A stretch of DNA of 50,211 bases from NCBI GenBank assembly GCA_001512435.1, contig LFRS01000033.1, forward strand, positions 1 through 50,211. The letters are read 5' to 3'. The position numbers and the translations under genes are program-made. Under the pieces are notes generated by a model, which saw only the letters and a program-made list of their open reading frames with translations, was not told the origin of the DNA and searched no databases. This document shows positions 31,889 through 41,248 of this stretch, piece by piece; the first letter of the stretch is position 1; each line of letters opens with the position of its first letter. The stretch is from Halothermothrix sp. DTU029 (GTDB lineage: Bacteria > Bacillota > Halanaerobiia > Halanaerobiales > DTU029).

Positions 31889-32860
31889 ATGGGGTCATTA
31901 GAGCTGATTGTAAAGGAAATACAGAAGTGGGATAACTTTATCTTACTGGGACATGTAGATCCAGATGGAGACTGTATTGGCTCTCTTTTTGCCCTGAAAT
32001 GGTATCTGGATTCCTGCAATAAATCTTCCCTGGTTTTACTGGCCGAAAGACCAGATGAAAAATACGGGTTTTTTGGCATCGAGAAAAGTGATTACCAGCT
32101 ATTTGCTGATTACCAATTGACTGCTATGGAAGGGACCTGTTGTATTGCCCTGGATGCAGGAAATATCGAAAGATTAGGTGAAGGCAAGGAATTGGCCGAG
32201 AAAATGTTCCTGATTAATATTGACCACCATATTGATAATCCGGGATATGGACAATTAAATTATGTAAATCCTAATAAGGCAGCAGTTGGAGAAATAATCT
32301 ATGATCTCATAAAAGAGGATGGGACCTCTTTATTAAATAAAAGAATTGCTACAGCTATTGCAACTGCCATTATCTCAGATACCGGAGGATTTCGCTATCA
32401 GAATACCAGTGCCGGGATCTTTAAAACCATGTCTAATTTGATGGAAGCAGGAATTGATCTTTATGAAGTAAACCGGGCAGTTTTTTCTAACTATCACTTT
32501 AGTACTATTAAGTTATGGGGAAGAGCCCTATCTTCTATAAAATTAGCTGCTGAAGGGAAAATTGCCTACCTGCGCATAGACCAAAAGGCCTTAAAAGAGA
32601 CAGGAGCAGCACTGGATGATAGTTCGGGCCTGGTGAATTATGCCAGGGACCTTAAAGGAGTAGAGGTAGGTATATCTTTTACCGAGCTAGAAGAAAATAT
32701 AGTAAAAGTTAGCTTTCGGTCCAATACTGACTGTCCGGTTCACGAAATTGCAGCATTTTTTGGTGGAGGTGGTCATCCCCGGGCTGCTGGCTGTACTATT
32801 GAGAAAGATATTAATCAGGTAGAAGAGCTGGTCCTGCAAAAGGTGAAAGAATATGTCTGA
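31889..32860 (+). CDS. nrnA: DHH-family bifunctional oligoribonuclease/pAp phosphatase NrnA
   Basis: LLGHVDPDGDCIGSLFAL; NIDHHIDN; FFGGGGHPRAAGC DHHA1 motif. Confidence 0.94.
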   Translation: MGSLELIVKEIQKWDNFILLGHVDPDGDCIGSLFALKWYLDSCNKSSLVLLAERPDEKYGFFGIEKSDYQLFADYQLTAMEGTCCIALDAGNIERLGEGKELAEKMFLINIDHHIDNPGYGQLNYVNPNKAAVGEIIYDLIKEDGTSLLNKRIATAIATAIISDTGGFRYQNTSAGIFKTMSNLMEAGIDLYEVNRAVFSNYHFSTIKLWGRALSSIKLAAEGKIAYLRIDQKALKETGAALDDSSGLVNYARDLKGVEVGISFTELEENIVKVSFRSNTDCPVHEIAAFFGGGGHPRAAGCTIEKDINQVEELVLQKVKEYV

Positions 32861-33764
32861 TCTTAATGGTATAGTTATTATCAATAAGGCTGCAGGGATT
32901 TCTTCCTATCAGGTTGTTTCTGCAGTAAGGAGAATATTGTCCTGTAAAAAAGCAGGACATACCGGCACCCTTGATCCGGCAGCAAGGGGTGTTTTGCCTG
33001 TCTGTCTGGGAAAGGCTACAAAGATAATTCCTTTTATACCTGAAGAAGAGAAGGAGTATCTGGCCACAATTACCCTGGGCCAGACTACTGATACCCTGGA
33101 TGGGGAAGGGAGAATCCTGGAAGAAAATCAAGGTTGGAAAGACTTGCAGCAAACAGATATCGAGAAAACCCTACATAAATTTACCGGCCTGATTGAACAG
33201 ATTCCCCCCATGTATTCAGCAGTTCATCATGAGGGCAAAAGGCTTTATCAACTGGCCAGGGAAGGGAAAGAGGTAGAGAGAAAGGCCCGCCAGGTACATA
33301 TTAAGGAAATTGAATTACTGGGAATAGAATTACCCTATATAAGGATCCGGGTTTTATGCTCCAGTGGCACCTATATCCGCAGCCTGGCTGCAGATATAGG
33401 GGAAGAATTAGGAGTTGGGGCACATTTATCTAAATTACTGCGGAGCAAATCCGGGCCTTTTAAAATAGAAGATGCTATTACCCTTGAAGACTTGGAAAAA
33501 TCAGGCCCCAAAAGTATCTTGCCCCTTGATTATCCTTTGACATATCCAAGGCTGTGTATCAAAGCTGAAGCCCTTAATTTTGCCAGAAATGGTGTTGTCC
33601 TGTATAAACATAATTTCCAGGAGTTACCCTATAATCTTAAGGAATCTTTAAAGAAAGATAAGCTGGTTTCAATCTATTATAAGGACCTTTTGCTTTCTAT
33701 CAATAAAATTTATTTTAAAGATAATAATAGCTTTGAATGTAAACCAGTAAGGGTTTTTGTATAA
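32853..33764 (+). CDS. truB: tRNA pseudouridine(55) synthase
   Basis: GIVIINKAAGISSYQVVSAVRRIL...KKAGHTGTLDPAARGVLPVCLGKATK. Confidence 0.97.
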   Translation: MSDLNGIVIINKAAGISSYQVVSAVRRILSCKKAGHTGTLDPAARGVLPVCLGKATKIIPFIPEEEKEYLATITLGQTTDTLDGEGRILEENQGWKDLQQTDIEKTLHKFTGLIEQIPPMYSAVHHEGKRLYQLAREGKEVERKARQVHIKEIELLGIELPYIRIRVLCSSGTYIRSLAADIGEELGVGAHLSKLLRSKSGPFKIEDAITLEDLEKSGPKSILPLDYPLTYPRLCIKAEALNFARNGVVLYKHNFQELPYNLKESLKKDKLVSIYYKDLLLSINKIYFKDNNSFECKPVRVFV

Positions 33765-33830
33765 AAGGATGTAGAAAGGGAGCAAAATAGTATCTGATTG
33801 TAGCAATGCTAAAAAGACAGGTGATGTTTT

Positions 33831-34754
33831 ATGGAAGTAATAAAAAGTAGTAATTTTAATAATATAAATACTGGGCCTATGGTCCTTACTATTGGTGTAT
33901 TTGATGGCTTGCATCTGGGACATCAGGCTATAATCAATAAGGCCAAAGAAATAGGAAAAGAAAAACAGGTTCCCGTTGGTATTTATACTTTTAATCCAAA
34001 CCCTTTGAAGGTACTGAAACCGGCCTTTGCTCCCAAGGCTATCCTATCTCCACGACAGAAGATAGAACTCTTATCCAGTTATAATCTGGATTATTATCTG
34101 GAACAAAAATTTACTATGGATTTTGCCAGCCTGGATTATGCTGAATTTGTACAGGATTATTTGTTAGATAAGTTTAAAATAGTACACCTGGTAGTTGGCG
34201 AAGATTTTACTCTGGGCAGCAAAGGTGAAGGTAATCTGGCAAATCTAAAAAAACTGGCAGAGAGTAGTGGTTTTGAAATAACCTGTCTGGAGAATATTAA
34301 AATAGGGAAGGAAAGGGTTTCCAGTACCTTGATCAGAAAGCTGGTGGAACAGGGCAAACTGGAAGAGGTTCCTCAATATCTGGGCAGGTATTACCGCCTG
34401 GAAGGGAAAGTAGTCCGGGGCAAAGGGCGGGGGAAAACCCTGGGAGTTCCCACTGCCAATATAAAACTGGATGAGGACTATGTCCTGCCACCGGAAGGGG
34501 TCTATAGTGCTTATGTCTTATATGATGGGAAAGAATATCAGGGAGTTGTGAATTTCGGTAATAATCCCACCTTCCCAGGTTCAGATTTTACTATTGAGGT
34601 ACATATTATTGGTTTTGATAAGGAGATTTATTGTGAACATCTTTCTCTTGATTTGGTTCAGCGGATTAGAGGAGAGATGACTTTTAAGAGTTCTGATGAA
34701 TTGGTGGAACAGATTAAAAAAGATATTCTTTACACAGAAAATCTTTTGTGTTAA
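33831..34754 (+). CDS. ribF: Bifunctional riboflavin kinase/FAD synthetase
   Basis: TIGVFDGLHLGHQAII; VVGEDFTLGSKGEG; GRGKTLGVPTANIKL. Confidence 0.97.
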   Translation: MEVIKSSNFNNINTGPMVLTIGVFDGLHLGHQAIINKAKEIGKEKQVPVGIYTFNPNPLKVLKPAFAPKAILSPRQKIELLSSYNLDYYLEQKFTMDFASLDYAEFVQDYLLDKFKIVHLVVGEDFTLGSKGEGNLANLKKLAESSGFEITCLENIKIGKERVSSTLIRKLVEQGKLEEVPQYLGRYYRLEGKVVRGKGRGKTLGVPTANIKLDEDYVLPPEGVYSAYVLYDGKEYQGVVNFGNNPTFPGSDFTIEVHIIGFDKEIYCEHLSLDLVQRIRGEMTFKSSDELVEQIKKDILYTENLLC

Positions 34755-34791
34755 AATTAGATTGTATGGAAAAAACCATTGGCTAGGTTTT

Positions 34792-34844
34792 TGCGTTCCT
34801 CCAACGCATTTCTTGGCTTCTGGTGTTTAAAAAAGATAAGGAGG
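34792..34844 (+). promoter_or_regulatory. Candidate S15 leader pseudoknot (hairpin loop complementary to rpsO SD)
   Basis: TGCGTT-CCTCC-AACGCA hairpin (34792-34808); loop CCTCC 34798-34802 complementary to GGAGG 34840-34844. Confidence 0.55.
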
Positions 34845-34852
34845 TGAAGGGG

Positions 34853-35119
34853 ATGCTAACTAAAGAAACTAAAGAAGAAATCATCAAGCAATATCAAACC
34901 AAAGAAGGAGATACAGGATCACCTGAGGTTCAGATTGCCCTTTTAACTGCCCGGATTACTCAGCTTACTGAGCACTTAAAGGAACATAAGAAGGATTATC
35001 ATTCCCGTAGAGGGTTATTAAAAATGGTTGGACAGAGAAAACGCTTATTGAAATATCTAATGAATAAAGATATTAATCGTTACCGCGATCTAATCTCTCG
35101 CTTAGGAATTCGCGGTTAA
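34853..35119 (+). CDS. rpsO: 30S ribosomal protein S15
   Basis: [59 protein letters not shown] after aaggaggtgaagggg. Confidence 0.98.
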   Translation: MLTKETKEEIIKQYQTKEGDTGSPEVQIALLTARITQLTEHLKEHKKDYHSRRGLLKMVGQRKRLLKYLMNKDINRYRDLISRLGIRG

Positions 35120-35140
35120 ATGCGGTTAGCATTGAGGGTT

Positions 35141-35164
35141 AAAGAGCGGTTTATACCGCTCTTT
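35141..35164 (+). terminator. Strong hairpin after rpsO with weak T tail
   Basis: AAAGAGCGGT-ttat-ACCGCTCTTT perfect 10-bp stem. Confidence 0.65.
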
Positions 35165-35278
35165 AATTATAATTGCTACCTAAACTTAAGATATTTATCC
35201 TGGCAATTATCCACGATATAATATATTAGTTTTATTACATAAGGACATAATAATAAAGTAATAAAGGAGGTTTTTTTT

Positions 35279-37375
35279 ATGTTTAAATCCTGGGAAATAG
35301 AAGTAGCCGGTAGACCTTTTAAGGTTGAAACAGGGAAATTGGCCAAACAGACCAATGCTGCTGTTGTAATGAGATACGGGGATACTACTGTCCTGGTAAC
35401 AGCAGCCATGTCAGATCCCCGGGAAGGTATCGATTTTTTCCCATTGATGGTTAATTATGAAGAAAGAGAATATGCCATTGGCAAGATTCCGGGTAGTATT
35501 ACCAGAAGAGAAGGAAAGCCAAGAGATGTAGCTACTCTGGCTGCCCGCTTGATTGACCGCCCTTTACGGCCTTTGTTTCCGGAAGGTTTCAGGAACGATG
35601 TCCAGATTATCTGTACTGTTCTTTCAGTAGATAGTGATTGTGAACCTGATGTTCTGGCCATGAATGGTGCTTCTGCAGCCTTAATGCTTTCTGATATACC
35701 TTTTGCTGGCCCTGTAGCTGCTGTAAAAGTAGGCCTGGTCGATGGTGAATTAATTCTTAACCCTGGTGAAGAAGACCGGGAGAAAAGCTTAATGGATCTG
35801 GTAGTGGCTGGCAGCAAAGATGCGGTCCTGATGGTTGAAGCAGGTGCTAATGAGGTACCGGAAGAAACTATGATTGAAGCCATTGAATTTGCCCATGAAG
35901 AGATTAAGAAACTGGTAGCCTTTCAGGAAGAAATTGCAGCAGAAGCCGGAAAAGAAAAAGCAGAATATGAGCTTCTGGAAACAGATGCAGAGCTAGAAGC
36001 AGAGGTCAGGGAATATGCTACAGCTAAACTGGACGAGGCCCTGCGTACCTTTGAAAAAGTAAGCAGAAATACTAAGGTAGATGCTGTTAAAGATGAAACC
36101 AGGGAATATTTTGCAGAGAAATATAATGAAGATGAAGATAAGGATGAAAAAGTCAAACAGGTGGGCCGGATTCTGGATGATATTACAAAAGAACTGGTCC
36201 GGAAGATGATTACAGAAGAAGGTGTTCGTCCTGATGGCAGAACCCCAGAAGAAATCAGGCCAATCTGGTGTGAAGTAGGGGTAATACCAAGAGTTCATGG
36301 CTCAGGGGTCTTTACCAGAGGCCAGACCCAGGTAATGAGTATAGTTACCCTGGGAGCAATTTCCGATGAACAGATCTTATTTGGCCTTGGGGAAGATGAG
36401 ACCAAACGTTATATGCATCACTATAATTTCCCCCCCTTCTGTGTAGGAGAAACAGGCCCACTGCGTTCACCAGGCAGAAGAGAGATTGGCCATGGTGCCC
36501 TGGGAGAGAGAGCCCTTTTACCGATGATTCCGTCTCAGGAAGAATTCCCCTATACTATCAGGGTAGTATCAGAGGTCCTGGAGTCCAATGGTTCCAGTTC
36601 TCAGGCCAGTATCTGTGGCAGCACCCTGGCTTTGATGGATGCTGGTGTACAAATTAAGGCACCGGTAGCCGGTATCGCCATGGGCTTAATCAAGGAAGAG
36701 GATAAGGTTAGTATCTTATCAGATATTCAGGGACTGGAAGACTTTTATGGTGATATGGACTTTAAGGTTGCCGGGACAGAAAAAGGTATAACAGCAATCC
36801 AGATGGATATTAAAATCGGTGGAATTTCAAAAGATATCTTGACCAGAGCCCTGGAACAGGCCAGAGTAGGCCGGCTTTATATCCTGGAGCAGATGCTGAA
36901 GGTAATTGATAAACCGAGACCTGAATTATCACCAAATGCACCCCTGATGTCAACCATGAAGATTGATCCAGATAAGATCAGGTTTGTAATTGGACCTGGT
37001 GGTAAGACCATTAATGGCATTATTGACCAGACAGGGGTTACCATCGATATTGATGATGATGGTACAGTATTTATCATGGCTGATTCCCGTGAAGCTGGAG
37101 AAAAGGCCCAGAAGATGATCTATGACCTGACCAGGGATGTGGTAGTAGGAGAAATCTATGAAGGTGTAGTAAAAAGAATCATGAATTTTGGTGCTTTTGT
37201 GGAATTTTTACCAGGCAAAGAAGGCCTTGTCCACATTTCTCAGCTGGCAGATCACCATGTCAATAAGGTAGAAGATGTTGTCAGCATAGGTGATAGAATA
37301 ACAGTAAAGGTGACCGAAATCGATAGACAGGGCAGGATTAACCTTTCCAGAAAAGAAGTCCTGAAAGAACAATAA
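35279..37375 (+). CDS. pnp: Polyribonucleotide nucleotidyltransferase
   Basis: Duplicated RNase PH domains, KH and S1 C-terminus ([52 protein letters not shown]). Confidence 0.98.
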   Translation: MFKSWEIEVAGRPFKVETGKLAKQTNAAVVMRYGDTTVLVTAAMSDPREGIDFFPLMVNYEEREYAIGKIPGSITRREGKPRDVATLAARLIDRPLRPLFPEGFRNDVQIICTVLSVDSDCEPDVLAMNGASAALMLSDIPFAGPVAAVKVGLVDGELILNPGEEDREKSLMDLVVAGSKDAVLMVEAGANEVPEETMIEAIEFAHEEIKKLVAFQEEIAAEAGKEKAEYELLETDAELEAEVREYATAKLDEALRTFEKVSRNTKVDAVKDETREYFAEKYNEDEDKDEKVKQVGRILDDITKELVRKMITEEGVRPDGRTPEEIRPIWCEVGVIPRVHGSGVFTRGQTQVMSIVTLGAISDEQILFGLGEDETKRYMHHYNFPPFCVGETGPLRSPGRREIGHGALGERALLPMIPSQEEFPYTIRVVSEVLESNGSSSQASICGSTLALMDAGVQIKAPVAGIAMGLIKEEDKVSILSDIQGLEDFYGDMDFKVAGTEKGITAIQMDIKIGGISKDILTRALEQARVGRLYILEQMLKVIDKPRPELSPNAPLMSTMKIDPDKIRFVIGPGGKTINGIIDQTGVTIDIDDDGTVFIMADSREAGEKAQKMIYDLTRDVVVGEIYEGVVKRIMNFGAFVEFLPGKEGLVHISQLADHHVNKVEDVVSIGDRITVKVTEIDRQGRINLSRKEVLKEQ

Positions 37376-37404
37376 AAAGACCATAGTAAGAGCAGAATTT
37401 TAGC

Positions 37405-37437
37405 AAAACATAAACTAGTTTCTAGTTTATGTTTTTT
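37405..37437 (+). terminator. Rho-independent terminator after pnp
   Basis: AAAACATAAACTAG-ttt-CTAGTTTATGTTTT perfect 14-bp stem plus T run. Confidence 0.9.
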
Positions 37438-37609
37438 GATTTTCAGGGATAGTTTTTTAGAAATACAGCCGGGAGAGAGGGTCGAATTTTAAGGAGATTC
37501 ATGTTATAATAAAACTTAAGCTTCTCTTATGTTTTGATATTTGCAAGGGTAGTTTTAATTATTGTGGAAGACCCTTTACAAATTATGAGCTGAATAGGAG
37601 TAAGAGATT

Positions 37610-40048
37610 GTGAAAGTAAGTGAGTTTTTTACTGATAAGGTAATTGAGAATATAAAAGAGGATATAGCTGAAAGCAAAGGCCAGGAGGTTTTTATCCTGG
37701 GTTTTATTGACCGGGAGTCAGGCAAGGTTAGTGAATATAACCTGCTGGCCAGGGGAAATAAAGAGATGGTACCAGCCATCATTAATGACCTGAAACCTGG
37801 AACAGTTATTATTCATAATCATCCTTCCGGGGTGCTGGAACCATCTGCTGCTGATATCCGGGTTGCCTCCAGGGCGGGAAATAACGGGATTGGCTTTGCC
37901 ATCATAAATAACGACCTGGATGATATCTATATAGTGGTAGAGCCCAAAATACCCCTTGAAGAAGTGGAGCTGGAGGCGGGGGAGATTCTCTCCTTTTTTG
38001 AGCCTGGTGGTGAGCTGGATAAGAAATTAAAGGATTATGAATACAGGGAACAGCAGCTTAAGGTAGTAAAAGAATTGATTAATGCTTTTAATGAACACAG
38101 GAGTATTTTTATTGAAGCCGGGACTGGTACTGGCAAATCTTTTGCCTATCTTATACCTGCTCTTTACTGGGCCAGGCTTAATGAGCAGCCAGTGGTAGTT
38201 TCTACAAATACTATCAACCTGCAGGAGCAGTTGATGGAGAAAGACCTGGTCTTACTGAAAAAGGTCCTTCCTTTTTCCTTTAAAGCTGTCCTGGTCAAAG
38301 GCCGGGGGAATTATGTCTGCAAAAGAAAACAAAGGAACTTGGAAGAGAGGCTGGCTGACCTTTATCTGGATCAGGCAGATAAACAGATTGAATTAATGAA
38401 GGTATTGAACTGGTTAGATGAGACCGGTGTTGGTAGTAGATCAGAGATTAATTTTGTCATCAGTTCAGAGATCTGGGAAGAACTGGCTTCAGAAAGTGAT
38501 CTCTGCTTACGGACCAATTGCCCTTATTTTGACAGCTGTTTTTTTATGGAGGCCAGGAAAGAGGTTTTCAGTGCTGATCTATTAATAGTAAACCACCATC
38601 TTTTATTATCAGATGCTGTCTTAAAATATGAAGGGGGAGGAACTGATACAGGTATATTGCCCAAATATAAAAGCTTGATAATCGATGAGGCCCATAACCT
38701 GGTGGATACTGCAACAGCACACCTGGGAAAACCCTTTTATGTAAGTGGCTTAAATAAGTATTTCCAGAGATTATACCAGAACAAGTTTTCCCTGATCCCC
38801 AGGCTACGGAGTAAGCTGACTTCCTATAAGGATAAAGGGGATTTCCTGAAAAAAATTGACAGCAAAATTATTCCCCAGATTCTGAAGATCAATGATTTAC
38901 AGGCCGGCTATTTTAATAATTTTAAAAATATTTTTACTGATGATGAAAGGATAATAAGGGTTACTGCAGCAGTAAAAGAGAGTGAAGCCTGGCAGGAGTT
39001 AGAGGAGTATGGGGGGAATTTTCATATAGAGATGCAGAAACTGGGGCTTTATCTCCATGAACTCTATGAAGAGATCCTGAAATTAGATCCATCCACCTTA
39101 TATGAGCTGGAAGAAGTCCTGATGGAATTGGAATCCTTTATAGTAAGGATCCAGCTTTTTGCCAATAACCTGGACTTTAACCTTCAGGCTGCAGATTCCC
39201 AACATGTTTTCTGGATTGAGAAAAAACAGGAGGGGGTTTATAATCAGGAAAATGCTCCCCTGGAAATTGCTGAGCTTTTGCCTGATTTATTGTGGGACAG
39301 CCTGGATACCCTTGTTTTAACATCAGCAACCCTTTCTATTAACAAAGACTTCTCCTTTTTTCAGGAAACCCTGGGACTGGAGAAGAGTGATACTCTGCTT
39401 GTGGAATCACCTTTTGATTATGCCAGCCAGGCCCGCTTATTTATACCTGATGATATACCGGAGGCCAATTCCCCCGGATTTATGGAAAATATGATTGATT
39501 ATCTGGAGGAATTATTGCTGAAAATTGGGGGAAGAACCCTGGTTTTGTTCACATCATATAATATGTTAAATTATTGTGTCAATAAATTGAGTAATTCCCT
39601 CCAGGAAAAAGGAATTAATCTATTGGCGCAGGGGAATTTTCCCCGTAATTATATACTGGAAAGATTTAAAGAAAATGATAAGCAGATTATTTTTGGCACA
39701 GATAGTTTCTGGGAGGGAGTTGATATAAAAGGAGAAAAACTGCAATATCTAATTATAATGCGGCTTCCTTTTGCTGTCCCCACAGAACCAGTAACAGCTG
39801 CCCGGATGGAATTGCTTAAAAAAGCAGGAAAAAATCCTTTTATGGAGTATAGTTTACCTTGGGCGGTGATTAAATTCAAACAGGGTTTTGGGCGTTTGAT
39901 CAGATCCAAACAGGACAAAGGAATTATAATTTCATTTGATAATCGCTTAATTACCAAGCATTATGGCAAGATATTCCTGAACTCACTACCAGCTGGGTGT
40001 CCAGTTGAACAAAAGAGTATAAAGACGATTATTAAGGAGGACATATAG
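37610..40048 (+). CDS. RadC-like JAMM domain fused to DinG/XPD-type Fe-S helicase
   Basis: N-terminus HNHPSGVLEPSAAD (HxH-x7-SxxD); then EAGTGTGKSFAYLIPA (Walker A), four candidate Fe-S Cys (YVCKRK, LCLRTNCPYFDSC), LIIDEAHNL (DEAH), FGRLIRSKQDKG (motif VI). Confidence 0.92.
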   Translation: MKVSEFFTDKVIENIKEDIAESKGQEVFILGFIDRESGKVSEYNLLARGNKEMVPAIINDLKPGTVIIHNHPSGVLEPSAADIRVASRAGNNGIGFAIINNDLDDIYIVVEPKIPLEEVELEAGEILSFFEPGGELDKKLKDYEYREQQLKVVKELINAFNEHRSIFIEAGTGTGKSFAYLIPALYWARLNEQPVVVSTNTINLQEQLMEKDLVLLKKVLPFSFKAVLVKGRGNYVCKRKQRNLEERLADLYLDQADKQIELMKVLNWLDETGVGSRSEINFVISSEIWEELASESDLCLRTNCPYFDSCFFMEARKEVFSADLLIVNHHLLLSDAVLKYEGGGTDTGILPKYKSLIIDEAHNLVDTATAHLGKPFYVSGLNKYFQRLYQNKFSLIPRLRSKLTSYKDKGDFLKKIDSKIIPQILKINDLQAGYFNNFKNIFTDDERIIRVTAAVKESEAWQELEEYGGNFHIEMQKLGLYLHELYEEILKLDPSTLYELEEVLMELESFIVRIQLFANNLDFNLQAADSQHVFWIEKKQEGVYNQENAPLEIAELLPDLLWDSLDTLVLTSATLSINKDFSFFQETLGLEKSDTLLVESPFDYASQARLFIPDDIPEANSPGFMENMIDYLEELLLKIGGRTLVLFTSYNMLNYCVNKLSNSLQEKGINLLAQGNFPRNYILERFKENDKQIIFGTDSFWEGVDIKGEKLQYLIIMRLPFAVPTEPVTAARMELLKKAGKNPFMEYSLPWAVIKFKQGFGRLIRSKQDKGIIISFDNRLITKHYGKIFLNSLPAGCPVEQKSIKTIIKEDI

Positions 40049-40049
40049 A

Positions 40050-40961
40050 ATGAGGTTGATATATTATATCCTGATACTTATCTTATTATCATTTTCCATA
40101 ACAATTTATGCCGGTCCTGAATTCAGTCTTATCTATGTTATTCAGGAAGGGGATACCTTAAGCGAGATAGCAGCTGACTATGGCATCCCTACCAGAGAAC
40201 TCCTGGCCCTGAATAACCTTAACTGGAACTCCATGATACGGGTGGGGCAGGAATTATTGATACCAAAGAAGGAGAAAAAAGTAAAGGGTCCAGAGTGGAA
40301 TTATCGCTTAATGGAGCAAAAGATAAATAATGGTGATTTTAAACTGGATGTGGGAGAGGTTTACTCAGTAAGGGTTAATCCTGACCAAAAGCTACCAGAT
40401 GTCAGCCATATACCAAAGGACAAAATCATTACCTATCATGTTGGTGTAGGTGATACCCTCTATGATCTGGCCCGGAGTTTTAATACATCTATAGGGGTAA
40501 TAATGGCTTTAAATAATAAGTCAAATAGTATCATCCGGGTTGGGGACAGTCTGAAATTACCCATCCATAATCTCACACCGAGGCAGGTTCTGGCCAAAAC
40601 AATTACTGATGAAGACCTGGAGTTATTGGCCCGGGTAATTCATGGTGAGGCCAGGGGTGAGCCCTTCATTGGCCAGGTTGCTGTTGGGGCTGTGGTGATT
40701 AACCGGGTACTGGATCCCTTTTTCCCCAATACCATCAGGGAAGTTATTTACCAGAAGAACCAGTTTTCCTGTGTTAATGATGGGCAGATTAACCTGAAAC
40801 CTAATAGTACATCCTATAGGGCTGCCAGGGAGGCCTTAAATGGTACAGACCCAACCATGGGTTCCCTGTATTTCTATAACCCACGGACTGCAAATTACCA
40901 ATGGTGGTTTGAAACAAGGCGGAGAATGGTCACTATAGGCAATCATGTCTTTACCCTGTAA
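40050..40961 (+). CDS. Cell-wall hydrolase: two LysM domains plus SleB-type hydrolase domain
   Basis: Signal-like N-terminus; YVIQEGDTLSEIAADYGIP, YHVGVGDTLYDLARSFNTS; LLARVIHGEARGEPFIGQVAVGAVVINRV. Confidence 0.93.
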   Translation: MRLIYYILILILLSFSITIYAGPEFSLIYVIQEGDTLSEIAADYGIPTRELLALNNLNWNSMIRVGQELLIPKKEKKVKGPEWNYRLMEQKINNGDFKLDVGEVYSVRVNPDQKLPDVSHIPKDKIITYHVGVGDTLYDLARSFNTSIGVIMALNNKSNSIIRVGDSLKLPIHNLTPRQVLAKTITDEDLELLARVIHGEARGEPFIGQVAVGAVVINRVLDPFFPNTIREVIYQKNQFSCVNDGQINLKPNSTSYRAAREALNGTDPTMGSLYFYNPRTANYQWWFETRRRMVTIGNHVFTL

Positions 40962-40988
40962 ACTTATAGTAAGAGTAGATATAAATAT

Positions 40989-41016
40989 AAAAAGAGGCCA
41001 AAGGCCTCTTTTTTAT
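40989..41016. terminator. Bidirectional Rho-independent terminator at convergent junction
   Basis: AAAAAGAGGCC-aaa-GGCCTCTTTTT with A run left and T run right. Confidence 0.88.
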
Positions 41017-41094
41017 TTTCAACAATCTATCCCAAATAAGTCTGATTAATCCTAATTAATAGAATAAAAATAATTTTATCATGTTTATTTGATA

Positions 41095-41248
41095 TCTATA
41101 ATGCTATTCTATAGTACTTGTTCTATAGTATTTATTTTATAATACCTATATTATAATACCTATATTATAATACCTATATTATAATACCTATTTTATAATA
41201 CCTATTTTATAATACTTATTTTATAATACTTATTCTATGATACTATCA
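41095..41248. repeat. 14-bp tandem repeat array, unit TTATAATACCTAT(A/T)
   Basis: Seven near-identical units 41137-41234 in exact 14-bp register, flanked by degenerate units 41095-41136 and 41235-41248. Confidence 0.95.

Noticed and set aside
37482-37510. Sigma-A promoter for the helicase gene (TATAAT at 37505-37510)
   Set aside because: Good -10 but the 17-bp-spaced -35 (TCGAAT) matches the consensus poorly; not reported as a feature.
41095-41248. CRISPR array
   Set aside because: Repeats are 14 bp, directly abutting, without unique spacers, and no cas genes are nearby; a simple minisatellite-type tandem repeat.
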